Assembly (NCBI RefSeq): GCF_048544455.1
Contig: NC_133537.1
Coordinates: 66,718,134-66,782,133, forward strand
Source of the DNA: Silene latifolia
Taxonomy: Eukaryota; Streptophyta; Magnoliopsida; Caryophyllales; Caryophyllaceae
DNA length: 64,000 nucleotides
Reading direction: 5' to 3'
Of the stretch, positions 45,140 through 56,720 are shown one piece after another (the first letter of the stretch is position 1; each line of letters opens with the position of its first letter). The notes beneath the pieces are model-generated. The model was not told the DNA's origin, ran no database searches, and worked only from the letters and a program-made list of their open reading frames with translations. A program made the translations under genes and the position numbers.

Positions 45140-45545
45140 GCAGTGGAGGACGAGCGGACCAGGTGTCGGGACGCTCGGAGTCCTTTATGTTTGGCCCAGG
45201 AAAAGACGCCACAGGACGAGCGTCTTGCTTCTAAGACGAGCGGATTCTTTGTGGAGGGACGAGCGTCTTTATGGGTGGACGCTCGGATTCATTTACAGAG
45301 AAAATCCCATATTTTTGCTATTGAAAAGACGAGCGTCTTTTATGAAGGACGGCCGTCCAGAATGAGACGAGCGGATTCTCAGCTGAGACGCTCGGATTCT
45401 TTTACAGACCAGTTTTTTTATATTCTGCAGCTCTAGCAGACGAGCGTCTGGTGACTTTGGACGCTCGGGTTCTTCACGACGAGCGGATTGTCCATTTAGA
45501 CGCTCGGATTCCTCCTTGACCACACGGATTCAGGTCCATCCGTGG
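45140..45545 (-). repeat. CpG-motif array upstream of the Ath-B 3' ORF
   Basis: About 16 units of GACGAGCGGATTC or GACGCTCGGATTC. Starts include 45149, 45170, 45205, 45215, 45235, 45258, 45278, 45328, 45348, 45365, 45387, 45439, 45460, 45478 and 45499. Adjacent units often alternate between core CGAGCG and its reverse complement CGCTCG (45149/45170, 45258/45278, 45365/45387, 45439/45460, 45478/45499). It is 310-715 bp upstream of the 3' ORF start. ORFs across it (45072-45523) are repeat translations. Confidence 0.87.
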
Positions 45546-45851
45546 GTACTTTGTAACCCGTGTCATTTTCATCCTTCAATTCTCGTGTTCTTCATTGTAG
45601 GGGCACTACAATGGCATGAATAGCCTAGGCAATTGCTATCCCCACACTAAGGTAAAGCACTACACATCAATAAAATCATAAGTCCCTCCCTCACTTCTCT
45701 CAAAATGATGAATATCTTGACCAAGGCACAAAAATAAATCCAAAAATGACAAAAATGCAATGTAATAATTGAAATACAAGTTAGGGAGTTAGAATATTTA
45801 CAAATGGTGGTTTAGGGAGGACTCCACCAAACTCTCATCCAATGTGAGATG

Positions 45852-48658
45852 TCAAGGGGGCATGTTCAAGGTGTTGTTGATGTTACTCAACACGTTGAAG
45901 AAGTAGTCGAAAGCTTGCTCATTATCATGATAAAGGTCCTCAATAGATTTTTGCACTTGTTGTTCTCCATGATGGTCTTGGTTCATAGCATTACCAACAT
46001 AGGGATTGAATATCCCTTCGAACTCATCATCCCAAAGACCGCAAACCTCGTCTACTTGATCATTAAAAATTTCTTAAGTTGATAGAGACAACTCTCTTTC
46101 TTTCTTGTCTTGGCCAATGAGGCCATCTTCTTCGCTTGTCATGAGTGAGCTTTTCAAGCTCTCATTGTTGCTATTTCCTTGCTATTTTGATGGAGCATCA
46201 TCCACTTTATTTTTCTATTGAAATTCCAACTTCTTCCTATCATCCTTCCGACTATAGTGATCAACCATAAAACATGGCTCATGCAATCGGAGAGCTCTCA
46301 TGGTCTTGTCAAGATTGAAAGTGATGGTTTCATCTCCCACTTCAAGGGTGAGCTCTCCATGCTTTACATCGATCACCGCTCCTGCGGTGTACAAGAAAGG
46401 TCTTCCTAAGATAATAGGAATGTTGGAGTCTTCTTCCATGTCAACAATAACGAAATCCACCGGGATGAAGAATTTTCCAATTCTCACGGGAACATCTTCC
46501 CATACCCCTAAAGGTGTCTTTGTTGATCTATCCGCCATTTGAAGCGTGATATTGGTACATTTGAGTTCTCCCATTCCTAGCCTCTTGCTAACCGAATATG
46601 GCATGACACTAACACTGCCCCAAGGTCACATAAAGCTTTGTTGATTGTAGTGTCACCAATAGTGCATGGAATGGAGAAACTTCCCGAATCCTTGAGTTTT
46701 GGAGGTGAACTCCCTTGAAGGATGGCACTACTCACCTTAGTGAAGGCAATAGTCTCAAGCTTCCGGATTGATTTCTTCTTCGTAAGGATGTCCTTTATGT
46801 ACTTTGCATAGGCCAGAACGTGATAGATCAATTCCGTGAAAGGAATCGAGACTTCTAAATTCTTCACAATTTCCATGAATTTTCCAAGTTGGTCGTCAAA
46901 CTTAGGCTTAGCTTGACGACTCGGGAATGGAAGTCTAATCACAATGGGCTCCTTCTCTTTGGCCTTTTCTTCACTTTTCTTTGAAACTTCTTGATTGGTG
47001 GGTTCTTCTTCCCTATAGTTTTGCACAACTCTTTCCTTGTCACTAGCTTCTACAACTTTATCCTCAACTTGCTTCTTTGGTCCTTCATATCTCGTACCAT
47101 TCCTCAACTGAATGGCACTAACCGTTTCATGTATTGGGGGATTACTTTGAGGTGGTAATTGCCCCTTTTGTCTTTGAGAGTTTGAAGATGCTAGTTGGGT
47201 CATTTGAGTTTCCAACATTTTTGTGTGGGCTAGGATGTTGTTGATGGTGATGCCTTTTGCTTGGCTATCTTTTTGCATTTGAGTGAAAAATTCTTGTTGA
47301 TTCTTTTGCATTTGGAGGACCGCTTTTTGAACATCAAAACCTATGTCATTTTGTTGATTGTATGAAGTTTGATTTTGATAATCTTGGTTTTGGTTGAAAA
47401 AGGGTCTTTGATTTTGGTTTCTCATGGGAGGTGGGGTGTATGTTGGTTGAGGGTTTTGAACATTTTGGCTTTTGTATGAGAGATTTGGGTGGAATTTGGT
47501 GTTTTCATTGTAATAGTTGGAAAAAGGGGTACCACTTTTGTATGCTTGAAAAGCATTCACTTGCTCATTCATTCCCCTACATTCACTTTGGTCATGTCCC
47601 AATGTTCCACAATTCTCACATATCCCACTTGGGATTGATGAAGATGCCACCATGGCATTAACATGATGCTTTGGTGATTTTGAGGCTTCTTCAAGCTTAG
47701 CCATAGCCTTTTCAAACATCAAGTTGATGGTATCAATATGAGCACTATGTTGAGCACCCAATTGAGTAATAGAGTCCCCTTCATGCTTTCCTCCTCTAGT
47801 AGCCTTGCGAGGTCTACTATATTGTGAATTATGGACCGCCATTTTCTCAATCTTGTTCCAAGTTTGATTATCGTCAACTTCGGTGAACATACCATTTGAT
47901 CCCATGTTGAGAATGTTTCTTGAGTCTTCATAAAGACCATTCTAAAATTGTTGTACCAAGAACCACTCGCTAAGTCCATGATGAGGACATGAGCGACAAA
48001 TTCCTTTGAATCGCTCCCAAGCTTCATACAAAGATTCTTCATCCCTTTGCTTAAAACCCGTAATTTGAGCTCTTAGCCTGTTAGTCTTTTCCGGAGGGTA
48101 GAATTTTTTGTAGAAAGCTAGAGCCAACTTCTTCCAAGAGTCAACTCCAAGAGTAGCTTCATCAAGGCTTTTCAACCATTGTTTCGCGGTGCCAATTAGA
48201 GAAAAACGAAATAAGACCCATCGAATTTGGTCTTGAGTCACTCCGGTTTGTGAAATCGCATCACAATAGTCACAAAAAGTTTCCATGTGGGAATGAGGGT
48301 CTTCACTAGGCATCCCCCCAAATTGGCTTCTTTCGACTAATTGGATAAATGCGGATTTTGCAATGAAATTTCCGGTTAAGTGTTGTGGTGTGGGAGTACC
48401 ATTTGGTAGGTTCTCCTCGGTTGGTACGGAATGTGATGAAAACTAAGGCATTGTGGGGTGATTGAGTGGTTGCTTTTCTGTTGGGTTCTCCTCACCTTCT
48501 CTTGCAAAAGGGTTGATGAACTCAATGGTGTTTGGTTGAATATCTAAAACCTCACCAATACCTCTCAAAGTATTTCTAGCAAATCTTTTATTGGTTGTCA
48601 AAGTCATTTCAATTTCGTGATCAATAGGTAACAAGTTACCTTGTGATCTTCTAGACAT
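45852..48658 (-). pseudogene. Ath-B gag-protease with acidic tail
   Basis: Starts at 48658 (MSRRSQGNLLPIDHE). In one frame down to 46577 it encodes the Gag core (FSLIGTAKQWLKSL, LAFYKKFYPPEKT, ESLYEAWERFKGICRSCPHHG), a zinc knuckle CENCGTLGHDQSEC (near 47600), a Gln/Asn/Pro-rich linker and a Lys/Glu-rich region. Stops interrupt it at 48443 and 47942. At the protease motif (ALCDLGA) one base is lost and the frame moves to that of 46604-46215 (SVSKRLG, VDFVIVD, IILGRPFLYTAGAVID). Beyond a stop at 46215 the same frame continues as an acidic tail (VDEVCGLWDDEFEGIFNPY) with further stops, ending at MPP near 45852. DLGAS in place of D-S/T-G is normal for Athila proteases. No RT follows. Confidence 0.88.
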
Positions 48659-48774
48659 GCAAAATATCAAACAACTAGAAAACAATTAGAACAAACCTTG
48701 AGGAGTTTTACTTCCCCAAGGCAAATAAAGACACAACTAATGACAATCAAAGAAAATCAATTCAAGTTAACACC

Positions 48775-48793
48775 GTCCCCGGCAACGGCGCCA
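48775..48793 (-). promoter_or_regulatory. Ath-B primer-binding site
   Basis: TGGCGCCGTTGCCGGGGAC on the minus strand, four bases from the 5' LTR. Identical to the Ath-A site. The ~120-bp leader between it and gag also matches Ath-A. Confidence 0.88.
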
Positions 48794-48797
48794 TTTT

Positions 48798-50527
48798 TGG
48801 TCGGTCCGCTTTGAGCTTAGATTTCGGTTACTTGTCGTTAGGAGAACTTAGACCAAAACAATATTTATAACTTCACAAACAACTCTACTATTAGTAAAGA
48901 GGCAAGTAAAGGTCGGATCCCAAGGGACGGGTATTGATGTTGGATTTTCGATTGCAAGTAGTGGTGTCTAGGGGTGTCACAATTTGGGTTGAGATAAGAA
49001 GATCACTAAACTAAATAAAAATAAAAGTAAACAAGCAAGATGACTAAAATGAGATGTAAACAATTGATTAAAAGCACTAGGGTGTCATGGGTTCATAGGG
49101 GATTCATGGGAATTGATCATACAAACATATTCTCAAATTATAAGCAAGCAATTATTGTTGTGATAGGATCGAGTTGGTTTATATCTTACAATCCTAGGAA
49201 GATTTGGGTCCCGGAGCCGAATCGATTAGATTGTACAACACCTACAAGTCGACTTAATCCTCCCTACTCAACTATATGCATGGTCTAACGAGACTGTAGT
49301 TGGTTTATGTCTTACAAGTCTCATTGAAAAGGTAAGTGATGGGTAAAAAATGCAAGGATTCATTGGCTCGCATTTCATCAAACATAACATGTGCATAAGT
49401 TGAGATCACAACAAGCAAGCTAATAAATTATGAAAACATATTAATTTAAGCATGAATCATCCTCCATGTTGGTTTCCCCTAATTATCCATTAACCCTAGT
49501 TAAGGAAACTACTCACTCATTATCAAGTTTAACATGTTAACAAGGTTGTAAATCATATTAACAAAGCAAAACATGATGAATAAATGAAGATGATTAACAA
49601 TAATTAAAAAGGGATTAAGAGAAGTATACCTAATGATGGTTCCAAAATAATACTGCAAAGAATAATAGAAGTACTTGATAATTGATGGAAGGTTGTCAAT
49701 TTCCTAATAAACCCAAAATAAAAGATGAACAATAGAGAAATTAAGGAAATGAGATTTGTATTAATATTTGATTAGAAGTTTATTACAAGATTAAAGAGAG
49801 ATTAGAATAATATAAACTACACTCAAGATTGATAAGAAGAACATTGATAAGAACAACATGGTAACCTAATTAGACTAATGGGGTACTTATAGTGGGGATT
49901 AGGTGCACAAATTAGGGTTATTAAGGGCTTAAATGACGATTAAGTCCTTGAGGAATCGCTCCTCTCAAGAAAAGATGCGGGTCTCCTTTTAGCTAGTCTT
50001 CCAAAAATATGCGCATCTTCAATGGAAGGAAGAAGAGGACGTGTTTCTCTGTAGTACAATCCGAGTGTCCAAGGGTCGGGACGGGCGGATTGGGGAGCTG
50101 CTGGACGAGCGGCTTGGTGGTAAGGACGAGCATCCTGGGGAGCTGCTGGACGGGCGTCTCGAGTGGTGGGACGAGCGGATCCTGGCTCAGCTTCCTTTTC
50201 TTCTTTTCTTCTTTTCTTCTTCCAACAATCCTCCGGGATTTTGTCGGGGATGCAAGGATCTTCTTCATCATTGCCCATCTACTACATTATGTACAAAGAC
50301 CTTCTAGTCTTGTCTTCTCTTTGATGCTTGGTCATTAGATTCGATCAATTTAGCTCTATTTTGCCATGAAAATGAAAGGTTTGCACTTCTCTTCTACCAA
50401 GGAAACAAAACCTCAAAGAATATGCAAAACAAAAGACTAAATATAGTAAATGACCCAAATATGCACTAAAAAGCATAGGAATGAGGCTAATTCGGGGACT
50501 AAATATGCTCAAATATTGATCACATCA
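48798..50527 (-). repeat. Ath-B 5' LTR
   Basis: 1730 bp. The array units start at 50080, 50104, 50125, 50149 and 50170, the same steps as in the 3' LTR. The TATA box is changed to TATAAGTA (49884-49891) in this copy, while the 3' LTR and solo LTR keep TATAAATA. Confidence 0.92.
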
Positions 50528-50532
50528 CATTC

Positions 50533-52160
50533 CATCCCGGCCTATCCCATTGGACTCCCTAATGGGCAGAGTGTCTCGGCCGCAATAGTCGGGATGGTTT
50601 GGTCATCTGACTCGTTATTCTTATCTTATGTTTTATATGTTCCGAGTCTTACTTTCTTGTAACCTATTACCCGTCTCTCAATTAGTTGCAGCTACCATTT
50701 GTGTCTTAAGCTTTATTAATCACTCTTGCCATATCCAAGACCCTTCATTGAGGACGAGGATTGGAGCCGGTGAGCTAAGGGATAGACTCTATTACTTGAG
50801 TGTGGTGGGACGGCCAGCTGCGGTGCATGTGGTGAGCGCTGCAGACTCCTTTGATTTATGGCACACGTGTATTGGCCATCCCTCGAATAAAGTTGTTCAT
50901 TTACTTCCCCAAGTTAGAAAATTTAGTAGTCTTATTGATTCGCCTTGTGATGTATGTCACCAAGCAAAACAGAGCCGTCATAGTTTCAGTTTGAATGATA
51001 ATAAAGCGTCGGATATTTTTGCCTTAATACATTGTGATTTATGGGGTCCCTATCGTACCCCCTTTTCTTGTGGTATAAAGTACTTTCAGACCATCGTCGA
51101 CGATTATTCCCGTGATGTGTGGGTCTATCTCCTTTTTGATAAAGCGGAGGTCACATCTATGTTTATGAATTCTTTAGCTATGGTTGACACACAATTTTCT
51201 AAATGTGTTAAAATGGTTCGCTCCGATAATGGCACGGAATTCAATGAAATGGCCGATTATTTTACAACCCATGGGATTGTTTTCCAGACATCGTGTGTTG
51301 GTACGCCACAGCAAAATGGGCGTGTTGAACGGAAACACCATCACATACTGAATGCTGCCCGCGCTTTTTTATTTCAGGCTAATCTTCCGACTTCTTTTTG
51401 GGGGTGAGTGTGTTCTATCTGCTACTTATCTTATTAATCGCACTCCGGCTCTTCTTCTCCACCGTAAGACACCTTATGAACTGTTATTTGGCATTAAACC
51501 ATCTTATGACAATATACGTGTTTTTGGATGCTTATGTTTTGTTCACAATCAGCATACTAAAGGTGACAAATTTGCACGACGCAGTTGTAAGTGTGTCTTT
51601 GTTGGGTATCCGTATAATAAGAAGGGTTGGAAGGTTTATGACATTGCTACAGGAGATTTTTTTGTATCTCGTGACGTTTATTTTTATGAAAATTCATTCC
51701 CTTACATGACACCTCCCGCTCCTCGTGGCACTACTATTTTTTACCCTCCTCTTACGGATGGAAGAACCGAGGATGATACTTCGGGTGACCCGGATACCGA
51801 GGTGACACCCACGGTTGAGATGCTTGCTACAGAGGATGATACGGTTCCTAATATGGAGCATAATGATGAGGTTCAGACGGGTACTACTGGGGATCAGACG
51901 GGTACTAATTCTAGCGAAGTTCTTGGACGCGGTCATCGAATTAAAATACCGTCCTCTCGGCTCGTGGCTTTGTCGTTGGCACCACTGCATATCCCACAAC
52001 ACCGCCGTTCTCACCCGACAGCTCGTCATCTCCTTCGTCTTCCTCAGGTACGCCATATTCCCTTGCTAATTATCTTAATTGCAATAAATTTTCTGCAACC
52101 CATCGTCACGATCTTGGAACAATTACGGAAGGTATTGAACCTCCTTCTTTCCATATTGCC
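50533..52160 (+). pseudogene. Copia-2 integrase
   Basis: Continues Copia-2 after Ath-B. An opening segment (near 50560-50640) is broken by a frameshift. The frame from 50628 holds the pre-integrase zinc finger (LWHTCIGHPSN…CDVCHQAK), then the integrase core with all three acidic residues in context: HCDLWGPY (51037), VRSDNGTEF (51218) and PQQNGRVERKH (51310). A frameshift in a G run near 51405 moves to the frame 51398-52236 (SATYLINRTPALLL, RVFGCLCFVHN, CVFVGYP). An acidic Thr-rich linker follows. Integrase joins the element DNA to the chromosome; this copy is broken by frameshifts. Confidence 0.9.
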
Positions 52161-52408
52161 ATCACTGATCCTAAATGGTGCCAAGCTATGTAAGATGATA
52201 TTACCGCTCTTGAGAATAATAGTACTTGGGATTTGACTGATCTACCTGCTGACAAATAGGCACTTGGGTGTCGTTGGGTTTATAAAATCAAATATAAATC
52301 AGATGGTCAAATTGAATGTTATAAAGCCCGCCTCGTTATTTTCGGGAATAATCAAATCGAAGGCATTGATTTTGGTGAGACCTTTGCTCGTGTTGTAAAA
52401 ATGGTAAC
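52160..52408 (+). pseudogene. Copia-2 reverse transcriptase, N-terminal part
   Basis: ALENNSTWDLTDLP, CRWVYKIKYKSDG, ARLVIFGNNQIEGIDFGETFARVVKMVT identify the Copia RT start. Stops occur near 52192 and 52258. The frame is cut by the solo LTR, with TSD GTAAC at 52404-52408; it resumes at 54126. Confidence 0.88.
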
Positions 52409-54125
52409 TGGTCGGACTATATTTTTCGGTTACTTTTCGTTAGGAGCACCTAGACCAAAACAATATTTATAACTTCACAAACTACTCTACTATTAGTAAA
52501 GAGGTAAGTAAAGGTCGGATCCCAAGGGACGGTTATTGATGTAGGATTTTCGATTGCAATTAGTGATGTCTAAGGGTGTCACAATTTGGGTTGAGATAAG
52601 AAGAGAACTAAACTAAATAACAATGTAAATGAACAAGCAAGATGATTAAGATGAGATGTAAACAATTGATTAAAAGCACTAGGGTGTCATGGGTTCATAG
52701 GGGATTCATGGGATTTGGTCATACAAACATGTTTTCAACTAGATGCAAGCAATTATTATTGTGATGGGATCGAGTTAGTATATATCTTACAATCCCTAGG
52801 AAGGTTTAGGTCCCGGAGCCGAATCGATTAGATTGTACAACACCTATAAGTCGACTTAATCCTCCCTATCCAACAATATCCATGGTCTAATGAGACTCGA
52901 GTTGGTTTATGTCTTACAAGTCTCATTGAAAAGATAAGTGATGGGTAAAAAAATGCAAGGATTCATAGGCTCGCATTTCATCAAACATAACATGTGCATA
53001 AGTTGAAATCACAACAAGCAAGCAAATTAATTATGAAAGCATATTAGATTAAGCATGAATCAATCCCCATGTTTGTTTCCCCTAATTCCCCATTAACCCT
53101 AGTTAAGGAAACTATTCACTCATTATCAAGTTTAACATGCTAACAAGGTTGTCAATCATATTAACAAAGCAAAACAAGATGAATAAATGAAGATGATTAA
53201 CAATAGTTAAAAAGGAATTAAGAGAATTATATCTAATGATGATTCCAAAATAATAAGCAAAGAATAATAGAAGTACTTGATGAATGATTGGAAGGTTGTC
53301 AATCCTCCAAATAAACCCCAAATAATCTTCAATTACCCAAAATAAATGATGAACAATAGAGAAATTATGGAAATGAGGTTTGTATTAATGCCTAATTAAA
53401 AGTTTATTACAAGATTAAAGAGAGATTAGAAGAACATAAATTATACTAAGAATTGATTATAATCTAATTAGTACATTGTGGTATTTATAGTGGGGATTAG
53501 TTACATAAATTAGGGTTACTAAGGGCTTAAATGACGATTAAGACCCTTAAGAAAAGTTGAGGAAATGCTCCTCTCGAAGAAAGATGCGAGTCTCCTTTTT
53601 GCTAGTCTTTCAGAAATATTCGCATCCCGAGTAGAACAAGGAGAAGGCGTGTTTTACTGGATGACAATCCGAGCAGCCAAGGAGTCGGGACGAGCGGATT
53701 GTGGGGGTTGGACGAGCGGACTGGATGGTGGGACGCTCGGATTGTGGAGGTGTTGGACGAGCGTACCGATGCTGCGACGGCCGGATTCTAGTTCAGCAAG
53801 CTTTTTCTTCTTTTCTTCTTTTCTTCTTCCAACAATCCTCAAGGATCTTGCCGGAGATGCAAGGATCGTCTTCATCATTGCCCATTATTTACAAAGGCCT
53901 TCTAGTCTTGTCTTCACTTTGATGCTTGGTCATTAGATTCGATCAATTTAGCTTCATTTTGCCATTAAAATGCAAGGTTTTCACTCCTCTCCTACCAAGG
54001 GAACAAAACCTCAAAGAATATGCAAAACAAAGGACTAAAGATAGTAAATGACCCAATTATGCACTACAAAGCATAGAAACGAGGCTAATTCGGGGACTAA
54101 ATATGCTCAAATATTGGTCACATCA
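52409..54125 (-). mobile_element. Solo LTR of the Ath-B family
   Basis: 1717 bp, TGGTCGGAC…GGTCACATCA on the plus strand, flanked by a perfect duplication GTAAC (52404-52408 and 54126-54130). No internal sequence remains, the product of recombination between two LTRs. TATAAATA at 53482-53489 (minus), with a CpG-motif array 190-300 bp upstream. It is the second insertion by this family in Copia-2. Confidence 0.93.
53675..53790 (-). repeat. CpG-motif array in the solo LTR
   Basis: Five units start at 53689, 53711, 53732, 53756 and 53776 (steps 22, 21, 24, 20): GACGAGCGGATT, GACGAGCGGACT, GACGCTCGGATT, GACGAGCGTACC and GACGGCCGGATT. Unit number and positions match Ath-B, while the bases between units and the core variants differ strongly although the flanking LTR aligns well. 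Confidence 0.85.
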
Positions 54126-54690
54126 GTAACGATATGTGCTTTTATTGCGGTCGCTGCTGGTAATAAGTGGGAACTTCATCAAATGGACGTCCATAATGCT
54201 TTTTTACATGGTGATCTGAATGTGGAAGTTTATATGCGTTTGCCACCAGGTTTTAGCAAGAGTAAGGAAGGAAAAGTTTGCCGATTGCGCAAATTGTTAT
54301 ATGGGCTTCGCCCGACGCCCCGTTGTTGGTTCGCTAAGCTTGGAGCTGCCTTACGTGATTATGGGTTCGTTCAATCATACTCTGACTACTTCTTATTCAG
54401 TTATGTGACGATCTTACTGAAAATAACTCCAATGCTAGTGCTTCATTCAAAGCTTATCTTAGTCGCTGTTTGTATATGAAAGATTTGGGTCCATTGAAAT
54501 ATTTTTTTGGCATTGAAGTTGCTCGTAATTATGAAGGCATTTTTCTTAATCAACGAAAATATGCATCCCAATCTTTCCTATATTGTTCATATCTTGTCTC
54601 GGATCCTTCATCAACCACGCAAAGAACAAATGGATGCCGTTCTTCGTGTGGTTCGTTATTTGAAAGGTAAACCGGGTCAAGGGGTGTGAT
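54126..54690 (+). pseudogene. Copia-2 reverse transcriptase, C-terminal part
   Basis: AGNKWELHQMDVHNAFLHGDL, VEVYMRLPPGF, RLRKLLYGLRPTPRCWF are classic Copia RT blocks. The YVDD catalytic block is gone: after SDYFLFSYV (54405) the sequence jumps to the DDL and what normally lies beyond it (MKDLGPLKYFFGIEVARN, 54475), with a frame change. It looks like a deletion between two short TATGT-type repeats. MDAVLRVVRYLKGKPGQGV closes the region. Confidence 0.88.
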
Positions 54691-54719
54691 TGCTGTTTGA
54701 TAGTGCCCTAAATATCTCT

Positions 54720-55194
54720 TAGTGGTGTGATTCTGATTATGCAGGGTGTCCGTTGACTCGTCGGTCTGTCTCGGGTTGGATTGTTTTTCTTGATGATTTG
54801 CCTGTCTCTTGGAAAACCAAGAAACAACAAACCGTCTCCCGCTCTTCCTCTGAAACTGTATACAGGTACATGGCCGCTGTTTTGTGTGAATTGAAGTGGC
54901 TCGTGGGTCTTCTTTCTAGTTTGGGTCTCTCTGTACCACTCCCCATGCAGATTTTTTTGTGATTATCAATCGGCTCTCCATATTGCCCATAATCCGGTCT
55001 TTCATGAACACATAAACCACATTGAGGTGGATTGTCACTTTATTTGTGATGCTATTACTGACGGGTTGGTGACGGCTTCTCATGTTGATACGCGTTCTCA
55101 GCTTCCTGATATTTTCATCAAAGCTTTAGGCTCCGCCCAATTTGATCTCCTTCTTCGCAAACTGGGCGTTCTTGATTCCCACGCTCGAGTTTGA
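54720..55194 (+). pseudogene. Copia-2 RNase H
   Basis: [49 protein letters not shown], then after a frameshift near 54955 [28 protein letters not shown] and ending [11 protein letters not shown] at a TGA (55192-55194). The usual EAEYR reads ETVYR, losing a catalytic-region Glu. It is the C-terminal end of the polyprotein. Confidence 0.88.
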
Positions 55195-55201
55195 TGGAGG
55201 G

Positions 55202-55337
55202 TATTAGGCCAAATTAGGCCCATTTGTATTAGGGTTGTTTTAGGATTTAATCCCTTATCATTTTGTATTTAAACCCTACTTATGAATGAAATGAACAACA
55301 CATAATTACCAATTCAATACACTTTACAATCTTAACA
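55202..55337 (+). repeat. Copia-2 3' LTR (short)
   Basis: Follows the purine-rich GATGGAGGG eight bases after the RNase H stop. It reads TATTAGGCC…CTTAACA, about 136 bp; the inverted end TAACA implies an original TGTTA start. It contains TATTTAAA at 55266-55273. No matching 5' LTR is in the window. Confidence 0.6.
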
Positions 55338-55602
55338 AAAGGGCATACGGTCATTCAGCTCCTACAATTGCAACAGAATTCCATGATACACATACACGAG
55401 GTGTATGAGTTTTTCCATACACAACCAATTACATTGCGACACGTGGCAAACTAGAGTTAACCTCTATTAGTTAATTTAAGGTTGTTAGTAATTTAGCATA
55501 TTTAGTAAAATTGTTAACTACATCTAGTTAACTATATTTATGGAATTTTTTTATTTCTTTGTTTTATACATTAGATTTATTATTAAGTCAAATCTTAAAA
55601 AG

Positions 55603-55670
55603 AAGCTATTATTGAGGCTTGAGCCCACAACCTCTTAATTTGGATGCCCTTACTATTACCACTATGACAT
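55603..55670 (-). mobile_element. Possible tRNA-derived SINE head
   Basis: The minus strand has GTCATAGTGGTAATAG, like an RNA polymerase III A box, and about 30 bp later GTGGGCTCAAGCCTC, like a B box. The spacing fits a tRNA-derived SINE promoter. I see no clear 3' tail or target duplication. Confidence 0.4.
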
Positions 55671-56339
55671 ATACATCTTGTTGTCATTTTTGTATAGCTT
55701 TTGATATATATGTTTGTTAAGACCCGAATTAAAACAATATATACATATAATAACTATTAATTATACTTCTAACTTATATTCAATGTACCTTCAGTATAAA
55801 ATCAATGTACATGCTGGGTTAGTTAAATGTACTTGATAAAAATTGAACTAAATATTTTATGTAACTTTGGTAATTATTATTTGTAATTATAGTTAACATA
55901 ATTAATATAAAATTTACATTCATTATAGGTCATATTATTATAACTAAAAATGTATGTACGTGAAATATATTTATGCCAAAGGTACATCTTATTTCCATTG
56001 AAGCATGCACCTAGTACTCGTTTTCATGCATCTAGAGCATGTTTTAGTGTGTCATTGTGTTTTTGTACGTACACTAAGTATATTTTTTTTAATATAATAA
56101 ATAAATTAAGTTTAATTACACCTAATATTATACTTGAATGAACTAAATTAATGGTAAATGAAATGGGTTATGAAAACTATAAAGAGATAAACAAAATAAA
56201 AAATTCCAAGTCCACATTTGACAACCTCTAAGTTAAATATATAAGCTTGATAAAATTGTGTAAGTAGCAAAAATAACTTTATTAATAGTGAAAATAATTG
56301 TAGCAACATTTGATGTAGTAAATATGATAGTAATCACCC

Positions 56340-56720
56340 ATTTGAGTGGTACAAGTAACAATAATAGCAGTCAGAGTAGTGAAAGTCATAGTAGCAAGAA
56401 TGAGAATAGTGAAATTAACAGTATTAAATGCGGGAGTGGTGAAAAAAATAAATAAAGATGACGGGAGTAGTGAAAGTAACAGTAGTGAGAAAAAATGTTA
56501 TAAAAGTAACACTATGAACAATGGAGAAAGTTAGCTAACAATTCGATTTAAGGAAAATATTTTACTTATTTAAATGTATAAGTTTGATAAAATTAACGGG
56601 AATAGTGAATTTAACTATAAAAATAGTGGGAATAGTCAAAGAAACAACAGTAACCGATGAGTAGTGAACGTAATAATATTAACAGGGGTTTGTCGTGGAA
56701 GTAATAATATCAACGACGGG
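56340..56720 (+). repeat. Degenerate GTAGTGAAAGTAACA repeat
   Basis: Many imperfect copies of words like AGTAGTGAAAGTAACAGTA and GGGAGTAGTG, 12-25 bp long. It resembles an eroded minisatellite. The ORF at 56346-56534 is a by-product. Confidence 0.65.

Larger units (their letters stand above)
39529..50527 (-). mobile_element. Ath-B: Athila-type element with gag-protease and 3' ORF, no RT/integrase
   Basis: A complete minus-strand insertion of 10,999 bp with LTRs 39529-41241 (3') and 48798-50527 (5'), primer site 48775-48793, polypurine tract 41242-41259 and a perfect duplication CATTC (39524-39528 and 50528-50532). On its strand it has gag-protease with an acidic tail, a CpG-motif array, the ATHILA-like 3' ORF and 1.8 kb of non-coding DNA. 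RT, RNase H and integrase are absent. It shares leader, array position, 3' ORF and 3' region with Ath-A. Confidence 0.93.
38470..55337 (+). mobile_element. Copia-2: decayed Copia element with two nested insertions
   Basis: A plus-strand Copia element in the order gag, protease, integrase, RT, RNase H, polypurine tract, short 3' LTR. Ath-B (39529-50527) split it just after the protease motif and a solo LTR (52409-54125) split it within RT. Its own sequence totals about 4.15 kb. I find no 5' LTR; the left end appears truncated against the Tekay-like remnant. Confidence 0.88.
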
